The notes under the pieces were generated by a model. It was not told the origin of the DNA, did not search any database, and saw nothing but the letters and a program-made list of their open reading frames with translations. Positions 1 to 5,346 of a DNA stretch of 5,346 nucleotides are shown here, piece by piece. Every line of letters begins with the position of its first letter. Position 1 is the first letter of the stretch. The DNA lies in NCBI GenBank assembly GCA_947474205.1, contig CANJIC010000151.1, forward strand, positions 1 through 5,346, read 5' to 3'. Made by a program: the position numbers and the translations under genes. The DNA is from Planctomycetaceae bacterium. Lineage in GTDB: Bacteria; Planctomycetota; Phycisphaerae; Phycisphaerales; SM1A02.

Positions 1-99
1 AGAGAATAGCAATGTTGGCAAGTGGATTGAAGCATAAAACAAGCGTATTTGTTGAATATTGCGCAAGGGAAGCGGCTGAGTGCCCCGCAATGAATGGAC

Positions 100-1848
100 T
101 TAGCCCAAAATGCTGCGCCGTCGATTCACATAGTCCCACACCACGAATCGGTCCAGGTCCTCGCCGCCGGCAAACATGACGCGGCCGCCGGTGGTTTGCG
201 CCATGCGTTGCGCGAATGAAACATCCTCTTCTGTCTGGCTCCATGAGGGCAGCAAAATAATATTAATGGTGATGCCTTCGCGCTGGCACATCATGGCTTC
301 GCGCATGGTGGCTTTTTCCGTGCGCGGGTCTGGCGGATACAGAAGGAACAACGTGCTGCCTTCAAAGTGCGCGGTTGGAAGTCCGTCCGTGATGAGAATG
401 ATTTGCTTGTTGGGCGTGGCTTGTGCGCAAAGAAATTGGCGACCCAGTTGCATGGCGCGCTGAATGTTTGTGAAGTGCAGCGGCAGATCCGATTCAGTCA
501 CACGTGGGTCGGATAGATCGGCTTTGAGCCGCACCACCGAGCTGTTAATGGAAACCATCTTTGGCATGAGCGCGGGCACATCGGAAATGGCGACGGCTTT
601 GGCCAGCGAATACATCTCGATCAATTGCAGAAAGTCCCCGGGATATTCGCTGCGGATCAGCCCGTCCAAAGCCAGCGCCATTTTCTTGCAGGCCACATAT
701 TGCCCGCCATAACGCATGGATCCAGACATATCCATCAACACCGCGGTCGCGGCTTTGGGCGCTCGTCGCGTGCGATGCACTTCAATATCCTCGCTTCGAA
801 TACGCAGCGGACCAGGCGCGCGCGGACCAGTTTGATTGGTGCGTTCACGCAGCATTGCGTTGATAAATGTTTGCGGAATATCCATTGCGGCGGGGGAGTC
901 GCCAAATTCGTAGGCGCGCGTGGATGGAAGTTCAACCGCGCCGTCATTGGTCAACACGCCTTCGTGTCGACCAGAGCGCGCGGCTTGTAGCGACGAGAAA
1001 ATTGTTTTCAACAGGCGGCTTTGATAAATGCGCATGGCCTTGGGAGAAAGTTTGAAGCCTTTGCCGTCTTGTTCCAGACCTTGTTGCTCCGCCAGTAGTT
1101 TGGCTTGCTCCTGAATGCGCTTGGCAATTTCACGCAAGTCATTCACGTCTTGCTCCTGCGCAAAGCGACTCAGCGCTTCCATGTCAATCTTTGCAACCTT
1201 GGCGTTCTTCATGGCCTCCTCAATTTGCGCCAGCAGTCGATCTATGGTTTCCAGTTCCTCCTTGATGGCCAGGGCTTTCTCCACATTCATTTTGGTGGCG
1301 CCTGTGAACGCGTATTTGGAGGCCAGTGATTCCACTTGGTAGCGCTCTCCAAGGCGTTCAATAAGTGGCAGTAAACGCCGTGCAAACAAGCTCTTTTCTT
1401 CCACGCGGTACCAGAGTTTTTCCAGGTCGCGCAGTTGCTCTTCCTTTACCAGCTCACGGAATTTTTTTTTCAACTCATCGGGTGCTTCAATCTTGCCAGC
1501 AAGGTCTTGAAAGATCTTTCGGGCCTCTTCGCGCACGGATTCCGTTTGAAATGTGGCTAGAATTTTTTCCTTGCGCTCCTGCAACATGCGCCGCATTGAT
1601 TCCAAACTTGGACCAAGGCCAGTGATGCTTGCGGGATCAATCTCTATGGCGTCGGCCAGTTCCTCCGGCGTGAAGCGGCGCATCGAACCGTACATCATCA
1701 TGTGGTTGAACGCCGCACCAACCGCGTCGGGCGCCTCTGATCGCGGTGGCGGAAATTGAATCGGATCAAATTTTAAATAGGTATGCAATACGCCGCCGAG
1801 AGTTTTTTGCGCAGCGTCATCATCCCTCAATGGTTTCTTGGCGGGCAC
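100..1848 (-). CDS. VWA-domain protein, partner of the adjacent AAA+ ATPase
   Basis: This 582-residue protein has no signal peptide or membrane segment, so it is probably cytoplasmic. Residues about 80-260 are rich in charged heptad-like helix (Glu, Lys, Arg, Leu, Ala) and probably form coiled coil. The C-terminal third, about residues 366-575, is a von Willebrand factor A domain with a complete metal-ion-dependent adhesion site: D373-x-S375-x-S377, T460 and D488 in an 'ITDG' motif. By family knowledge, VWA proteins paired with MoxR or ChlI-type ATPases act as adaptors that bind Mg2+ and link the ATPase to a client; the client here is unknown. The GTG start directly follows the stop codon of the AAA+ gene and has a good Shine-Dalgarno sequence, so the two are almost certainly coexpressed. 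Codons 127-129 form a run of nine A. A ChlD or CobT role is unlikely, since no cobalt- or magnesium-chelatase partner is present. Confidence 0.9.
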   Translation of the reverse strand: MPAKKPLRDDDAAQKTLGGVLHTYLKFDPIQFPPPRSEAPDAVGAAFNHMMMYGSMRRFTPEELADAIEIDPASITGLGPSLESMRRMLQERKEKILATFQTESVREEARKIFQDLAGKIEAPDELKKKFRELVKEEQLRDLEKLWYRVEEKSLFARRLLPLIERLGERYQVESLASKYAFTGATKMNVEKALAIKEELETIDRLLAQIEEAMKNAKVAKIDMEALSRFAQEQDVNDLREIAKRIQEQAKLLAEQQGLEQDGKGFKLSPKAMRIYQSRLLKTIFSSLQAARSGRHEGVLTNDGAVELPSTRAYEFGDSPAAMDIPQTFINAMLRERTNQTGPRAPGPLRIRSEDIEVHRTRRAPKAATAVLMDMSGSMRYGGQYVACKKMALALDGLIRSEYPGDFLQLIEMYSLAKAVAISDVPALMPKMVSINSSVVRLKADLSDPRVTESDLPLHFTNIQRAMQLGRQFLCAQATPNKQIILITDGLPTAHFEGSTLFLLYPPDPRTEKATMREAMMCQREGITINIILLPSWSQTEEDVSFAQRMAQTTGGRVMFAGGEDLDRFVVWDYVNRRRSILG

Positions 1849-3288
1849 TTATTTCACCTCGTACGAAGTCCGTCCATGTTTCTGCGAACGCGAAATTCGA
1901 TCCGTGGCATGCAATCCCGCAAGCACAAACTCCACGCAACTGGCGCGTACCGCGGGGTCCTTGGAGGCGTTCACTTCAAAGGCCTTGTCCCACGCCGGCG
2001 GAACGCGTTGCAGGCGCTCGGCATAAGTGGAACTTGGAATTAAATCACCAACCTCAATCTTCACGCCTTTAGCGAAAATCTCGGCAATTTCACCCAATCC
2101 GTGCTCATCCACATATTCCTGAAACACCACGCCAACCGCCTCCGCAATAATGGAGTCAAGCACTTGCTTCTCGTTCATTTGATGGCTGCCCATGAGATCA
2201 AGTTCAAGTTTGCCAGCGGAACTTGAGTACAAATGCGCAAGGTCGCTGATGCGCGGAACCGCGGGCGCTTCACCAAGTTGAATGGCGCGCCGACGCGCGT
2301 TGGCCACCATGGTGCGCCAATTGCTAGAAGAAAATCGCGCACTCACTCCGCTAGAGGCGTCAATAAATCGACTGGCTCTGGCTTGAATGGAAATCTGCTC
2401 GATGATTTCGTCCATGAATGGCGGAACCACAACTGGATGCGCGCCGCCTAAATCAATGGCCGCCTCTTGGCGCGTGATTTGAATTCCAAGCGCGCGCTCG
2501 CGCGGGTAGTGCGTTTGAATGACGCTTCCAATTCGGTCCTTCAATTGTGGAATTACTTTTCCCGAGCGGTTGTAGGTGCTTGGATTGGCGCTGAACAACA
2601 CCAGCACATCCAGATCAAACCGAATGGGGTATCCGCGAATTTGCACATCGCGTTCCTCAAGCACATTGAACAGGCCAACTTGCACCAACTCATCCAAATC
2701 GGGCAATTCATTCATTGCAAAAATTCCACGATGCGTGCGCGGAATTAAGCCAAAATGAAGCGCATCTTCGCTGCCCATGCCGGCGCCAAAAGCCATCTTG
2801 GCGGGATCAATTTCACCCACCACGTCGGCGAACTTTGTGCCTGGCGCCAAGCGCTCCGCGTAGCGATCTTCACGCCTCCACCATGCGATTGGAATCTTGT
2901 CGGCTGGCGTGTTGGCCAACATGGTGCGGCCCATTTGCGTGATGGGCTTGGTGGGATCTTCGTGAACAGGGCAACCTGGAATATCCATGTATGGAAGTTG
3001 CGCGTCAAGAAATCGAATCAGCGAGCGCATGAGCCGGCTCTTGCCCTGGCCCTTCTCGCCAAGGAACAACATGTCGTGGCCCGCAATCATTGCGTTGACA
3101 ATTTCTGGCAGCACCGTGTCTTCGTAGCCAACAATGCCGGGGAAAAGATTTTCTTTGGCCGCCAACATGCGCGTCATATTCTCGCGCAACTCTTCTTTCA
3201 CGGTGCGGCTGCGCCAGCCAGACTTCATCAATGCGGAAAGTGTGCGGGGCAAATCTGTGGCGGGAGCGGTGGGTGTGGCTGTTGTCAT
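1849..3288 (-). CDS. Magnesium-chelatase/MoxR-like AAA+ ATPase
   Basis: This 479-residue protein has one AAA+ module. Walker A is GEKGQGKS at residues 77-84. Walker B is GIFAMNE at 188-194, with Asn193 where most AAA+ proteins have Asp, and catalytic Glu194. Sensor 1 is the SAN at 233-235. A probable arginine finger is R252 in 'LKDR', and a sensor-2-like 'GVSAR' ends at R318. The segment '[24 protein letters not shown]' at about 194-219 is typical of the ChlI/BchI and MoxR helix-2-insert clade. Residues after about 340 form a helical C-terminal extension without a recognised domain. The protein probably forms a ring that couples ATP hydrolysis to remodelling through the VWA partner encoded immediately downstream. 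It is often auto-annotated as magnesium chelatase, but no H subunit or chlorophyll or cobalamin gene is nearby, so that reaction is unlikely. The ATG has no Shine-Dalgarno sequence, yet it precedes the conserved-looking '[20 protein letters not shown]' region, which supports this start. Confidence 0.9.
   Translation of the reverse strand: MTTATPTAPATDLPRTLSALMKSGWRSRTVKEELRENMTRMLAAKENLFPGIVGYEDTVLPEIVNAMIAGHDMLFLGEKGQGKSRLMRSLIRFLDAQLPYMDIPGCPVHEDPTKPITQMGRTMLANTPADKIPIAWWRREDRYAERLAPGTKFADVVGEIDPAKMAFGAGMGSEDALHFGLIPRTHRGIFAMNELPDLDELVQVGLFNVLEERDVQIRGYPIRFDLDVLVLFSANPSTYNRSGKVIPQLKDRIGSVIQTHYPRERALGIQITRQEAAIDLGGAHPVVVPPFMDEIIEQISIQARASRFIDASSGVSARFSSSNWRTMVANARRRAIQLGEAPAVPRISDLAHLYSSSAGKLELDLMGSHQMNEKQVLDSIIAEAVGVVFQEYVDEHGLGEIAEIFAKGVKIEVGDLIPSSTYAERLQRVPPAWDKAFEVNASKDPAVRASCVEFVLAGLHATDRISRSQKHGRTSYEVK
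1854..1860 (-). promoter_or_regulatory. Shine-Dalgarno sequence of the VWA gene
   Basis: On the minus strand the sequence GAGGTGA is followed by five bases (AATAA) and then the GTG start at 1848. Seven bases match the anti-Shine-Dalgarno complement AGGAGGTGATC. The site lies inside the final codons of the AAA+ gene (Glu-Val-Lys-stop), so it decides the otherwise uncertain GTG start. It also implies that ribosomes ending the ATPase restart on the VWA gene. It is the only clear ribosome binding site in the window. Confidence 0.8.
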
Positions 3289-3413
3289 TGGTGTGGTGAT
3301 TGTGTTGATGATTAAAGGATGAAATGAAATGCAGTGGTTCGTTGCAATGTGTCTTGGATCCTAGGCGCGTATTTCAACCCAAGACGGCACCAAATAGACA
3401 TGGAAACACAGTG
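3289..3413 (-). promoter_or_regulatory. Intergenic gap before the AAA+/VWA operon, with inverted repeat
   Basis: This 125-base gap between the corA stop and the AAA+ start is the likeliest place for the operon's promoter. It contains a perfect 7-bp inverted repeat, GTCTTGG at 3351-3357 and CCAAGAC at 3379-3385, separated by 21 bases. The left arm overlaps the palindrome GGATCC (3356-3361), which overlaps CCTAGG (3360-3365). No T-run follows on the minus strand, so it does not look like an intrinsic terminator for corA; an operator or leader hairpin is possible. A weak sigma70-like pair, TTGCAA at 3342-3347 and TTTCAT at 3319-3324 with a 17-base spacer (4 of 6 matches each), would place transcription start about 25 bases before the ATG. 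Both are speculative. Confidence 0.25.
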
Positions 3414-4544
3414 TTATTTGCGTTTTCGCTTATGGCCGTCAAACTGGTTTCCGAGCCACCCGCGGCGCCAAAAAATCAATAGGAAGAATGCCGCAACAGA
3501 CGTCATCAATCCCAAAGCGAAGGGGTAACCGTAAGTCCATTTTAATTCCGGCATGTTCCAAGCGCTCTTTTCCATGTCGAAGTTCATTCCGTAAATACTG
3601 GCTATGGCGCCAACAGGAATAAAAATAGTTGCGACAACGGTCAGAAATTTATTGACTTCGCCCAGGCGATTGCTGGCGGAGTTGAGATACAACTCCATCA
3701 AGTCGCTGGCCATCATGCGGTCGGTCTCGATTAAATCCATCAAGCGAGCGACATGATCCGCGGCATCACGCAAGTAGGGGCGCAAGTCTTGCCCCCACAC
3801 ATGCTCCATGGTGGTCATATTCAAAACGGCGTCACGCATGGGCCACACGGCTCGGCGCACACGCATTAAATTTACTTTCACCGCGCGTATGTCAAAGATT
3901 TGTGAATTCTTGGATTCCTCCATAATGCGCGCCTCGAGCGCATCAAGCGAATCACCCATGCTGCTGACAATTGGAAAGAAGGCGTCAATGACCGTGTCCA
4001 CCAAGGCGTAGGCCAAATACGCGGCGTTGCTAATGCGCACACGGCCCTTTTTCTGGCGGATTCTATTGCGAATCACCTCAAGGCAATCGCCGGGCGCGGT
4101 CTCTTGAAAGCTAACCACGCAGCGTTCGCCTAGATACAAACACAATTGCTCGGTGGTGAATTCATGTTCGTGGTCAACAGGGTGCGGCATGGGCACCACA
4201 ATAAATGTGGCGTTGTTGTCGTATTGCTCAACCTTGGCGCGCTGCGAAGTGTCGGCAATGTCCTCCAGCGCCAGTGGATGGATATTAAAAATATGCGCGA
4301 TGGATCGCAGCGTCGCCTCGTCGCCAAGTCCATCCACATTCAGCCAGATCAGCGGCCACTTCTGCATGAACTCTTTCACCTCATCGGGGTGCTGCAGTGT
4401 TCGCTCCTCAAAACTTTCAGGCGAGTACCCAAAAACTGTCAGCACGGGTTTCGACGATTCGGGATCAATGATCAATGTGCCCGGTGGAAGATTGTGATTT
4501 GGCATGGCCAATTCGTTGTCACTTCTTGTGGAGAAGATCTTCAT
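3414..4544 (-). CDS. corA: CorA-type magnesium/cobalt channel
   Basis: This 376-residue protein is a pentameric inner-membrane channel of the CorA family that takes up Mg2+ (and Co2+ or Ni2+ in some members). The family signature YGMNF is at residues 318-322 (G319, M320, N321), at the end of the first membrane helix (about 300-318). A second helix is at about 340-359, followed by a basic tail ending KRKRK. The cytoplasmic part (residues 20-290) carries 'HPLALEDI' (89-96), 'WPMRD' (234-238) and the long stalk helix. By comparison with the Thermotoga maritima protein recalled from memory, the Mg2+-sensing aspartates D89 and D253 match D95 and D260 here. The periplasmic loop keeps 'MPELKW..GYP' but is several residues longer. 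The gene starts 27 bases after the small membrane-protein gene. An in-frame TAG three codons before the ATG at 4544 excludes a longer form. The internal ATG at 4505, before 'NHNLPPGTL', is a plausible alternative start; neither has a clear Shine-Dalgarno sequence. Confidence 0.95.
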   Translation of the reverse strand: MKIFSTRSDNELAMPNHNLPPGTLIIDPESSKPVLTVFGYSPESFEERTLQHPDEVKEFMQKWPLIWLNVDGLGDEATLRSIAHIFNIHPLALEDIADTSQRAKVEQYDNNATFIVVPMPHPVDHEHEFTTEQLCLYLGERCVVSFQETAPGDCLEVIRNRIRQKKGRVRISNAAYLAYALVDTVIDAFFPIVSSMGDSLDALEARIMEESKNSQIFDIRAVKVNLMRVRRAVWPMRDAVLNMTTMEHVWGQDLRPYLRDAADHVARLMDLIETDRMMASDLMELYLNSASNRLGEVNKFLTVVATIFIPVGAIASIYGMNFDMEKSAWNMPELKWTYGYPFALGLMTSVAAFFLLIFWRRGWLGNQFDGHKRKRK

Positions 4545-4571
4545 GCGATTAGGCTAACTGCGCAGGTGAAA

Positions 4572-5024
4572 TCACTCAATCACTTGGGCGGTGAATTTCC
4601 AAAACAAATAAATCATGCCCATGGCGACCACGGCGCGCGCGCTCCACGCCAGCGTTCGAATCCAATTGGTGGACACCAGTTGCGCGTGAATTTCCGCATC
4701 AAATCCCTGCGAAAGACGCGTATGGCAGGGCACTTGCAGCAAAAAAGTACTCAACCAAATCACCACCACCAAAGCCAGCCCGCACCACGTGAGCCACGCG
4801 GGAATAGCCGGCGGACGATTCACCACCAAAAGAATGCAGCACGCGAGCTCGATTAGCATGGGCAGCGCCACAATGGGCGTGATCCAGCGCGAGTGCAGTT
4901 GTTCGTACTGCGCAAAGGTCTCGCGGCTCACTTGGCTCATGAGTGGGTAGTGCACAATTTGAATCAGCCAGATCAGGCCCATGAGATAGAGCGACGCGGC
5001 GGCTTGTACAAGAAGCAGCGTCAT
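4572..5024 (-). CDS. Uncharacterised four-helix integral membrane protein
   Basis: From the ATG at 5024 this encodes 150 residues with four hydrophobic segments at about 4-26, 49-68, 76-98 and 122-143, so it is almost certainly an inner-membrane protein. It resembles a widespread family of about 150 residues that I recognise by pattern but cannot assign a function. Marked segments are 'WLIQIVHYPL' (19-28), 'LHSRW' (43-47), 'LQVPCH' (96-101) and 'TNWIRTLAWSAR' (119-130). H25, H44 and H101 lie near membrane boundaries and could be functional. The frame is open to an ATG at 5162, adding 46 residues. That extension is polar, has no recognisable motif, and would place a non-family tail before a first helix that begins naturally at 'MTLLLVQ', so the shorter start is preferred. 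Neither start has a strong Shine-Dalgarno sequence. corA follows after 27 bases, suggesting cotranscription; a functional link is not shown. Confidence 0.75.
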   Translation of the reverse strand: MTLLLVQAAASLYLMGLIWLIQIVHYPLMSQVSRETFAQYEQLHSRWITPIVALPMLIELACCILLVVNRPPAIPAWLTWCGLALVVVIWLSTFLLQVPCHTRLSQGFDAEIHAQLVSTNWIRTLAWSARAVVAMGMIYLFWKFTAQVIE

Positions 5025-5177
5025 GGAAATGGAGTTCGTCAAATGATGCGCCTTCGATTGAAATGAATTTGAAAGAGATGTACGGTCAAGCCAAAGCAGT
5101 TTACTTTTGATTGTGTTCGCCGCGATAATCGGTAATCCGCAAAATCCTACGCACGCAACCATGCGCGCGCAATGTCC

Positions 5178-5346
5178 TCATGCCACCACCAAGAATTGCA
5201 ATTCATCGCTGTCGGTGTCCAGCAGCGCAACTGTGAATTCACTGGCGCGGTGCAGCGCCCCAGGATTAATAATTCTCGTGGCACCGTGGCGCTCATCGCG
5301 GCAAACATGAGTGTGTCCATGCAGCAAATAATCCACGCCCTCTTTC
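5178..5346 (-). CDS. YfcE/MJ0936-type metallophosphoesterase, C-terminal end (partial)
   Basis: The frame is open at the window edge and ends in TGA at 5178-5180, giving the last 55 residues of a protein whose N-terminus lies beyond 5346. Visible residues 9-13 are HGHTH, the C-terminal metal-binding motif of calcineurin-like phosphoesterases, followed by 'IINPGAL' at 25-31, typical of the small YfcE/MJ0936 phosphodiesterases. The order GHTH, about a dozen residues, NPG, then a final beta-strand pair ('FTVALLD...LQFLVVA') fits the end of that fold. Members are cytoplasmic dinuclear-metal enzymes that hydrolyse phosphodiesters; the physiological substrate cannot be read here. The N-terminal metal ligands (DxH, GD, GNC/GNH) are outside the window, so activity cannot be confirmed. 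The next gene begins 153 bases downstream on the same strand. Confidence 0.85.
   Translation of the reverse strand, partial: KEGVDYLLHGHTHVCRDERHGATRIINPGALHRASEFTVALLDTDSDELQFLVVA

Noticed and set aside
59..91. Possible hairpins after the VWA stop, such as GCGG/CCGC near 72-88 and the palindrome TTGCGCAA at 59-66.
   Set aside because: Stems are only four base pairs and no T-run follows on the minus strand, so an intrinsic terminator is not supported.
1849..3288. Reading the ATPase as a true magnesium-chelatase subunit of chlorophyll synthesis.
   Set aside because: The H subunit and other pigment genes are absent and the VWA partner lacks the ChlD AAA+-like domain; only the general clade is supported.
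2755..3315. A 186-codon plus-strand open frame opposite the AAA+ gene.
   Set aside because: It lies opposite Walker A and the surrounding conserved region of the ATPase; its composition (Trp, His, Cys, Gly runs) has no family resemblance.
4146..4856. A 236-codon open frame on the plus strand, opposite corA and the membrane-protein gene.
   Set aside because: It spans two well-supported minus-strand genes, is rich in His, Arg and Gln as shadow frames are, and shows no domain, membrane segment or motif.
5084..5089. TTGACC on the minus strand, a possible -35 box before the membrane-protein gene.
   Set aside because: No acceptable -10 hexamer occurs 16-18 bases downstream (best match 3 of 6).
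5025..5162. A 46-residue N-terminal extension of the membrane protein from the ATG at 5162.
   Set aside because: The added residues carry no motif and precede a natural first membrane helix; the region more likely contains the leader or promoter. It cannot be excluded without homologues.

Overview
The window is a piece of bacterial chromosome in which every supportable gene lies on the minus strand. In transcription order (high to low coordinates) they are: the C-terminal end of a YfcE-type metallophosphoesterase, a small four-helix membrane protein of unknown function, a CorA-type divalent-cation channel, a magnesium-chelatase/MoxR-like AAA+ ATPase, and a cytoplasmic VWA-domain protein. No RNA genes, insertion sequences, CRISPR arrays or tandem repeats are visible. 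Coding density is high, and no gene-free stretch exceeds about 155 bases.

Organism: G+C looks moderate (about half, by eye). The AAA+ protein with an 'NELPDL' Walker B, paired with a VWA protein ending in an 'RRRSILG'-like tail, resembles pairs I associate with Planctomycetota and, less exclusively, Verrucomicrobiota and Acidobacteriota. Shine-Dalgarno sequences are missing in front of most starts, which also fits Planctomycetota. Phycisphaerae is a reasonable guess, but this is inference from protein resemblance, not proof.

Layout: 5178-5346 is the metallophosphoesterase tail. A 153-base gap leads to the membrane protein at 4572-5024 (an in-frame upstream ATG at 5162 is possible but less likely). 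Only 27 bases separate it from corA at 3414-4544, so these two are probably cotranscribed. A 125-base gap with a 7-bp inverted repeat then precedes the AAA+/VWA pair. The AAA+ stop codon (TAA) is followed immediately by the GTG start of the VWA gene, whose Shine-Dalgarno sequence lies inside the last AAA+ codons. This indicates a translationally coupled two-gene operon. Bases 1-99 hold no gene I can support and no convincing terminator.

How they work together: the AAA+/VWA pair has the architecture of MoxR/VWA, RavA/ViaA, NorQ/NorD and ChlI/ChlD machines, in which a hexameric ATPase works with a MIDAS-bearing adaptor to remodel or metallate a client. No client gene and no chelatase H subunit is visible here, so the target is unknown. 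CorA supplies Mg2+, which both partners need, but nothing in the sequence shows more than a neighbour relationship. I see no overtly novel system. The most interesting points are the uncharacterised AAA+/VWA module, pore substitutions in CorA, an A9 slippage-prone tract in the VWA gene, and the orphan membrane protein with conserved-looking histidines.
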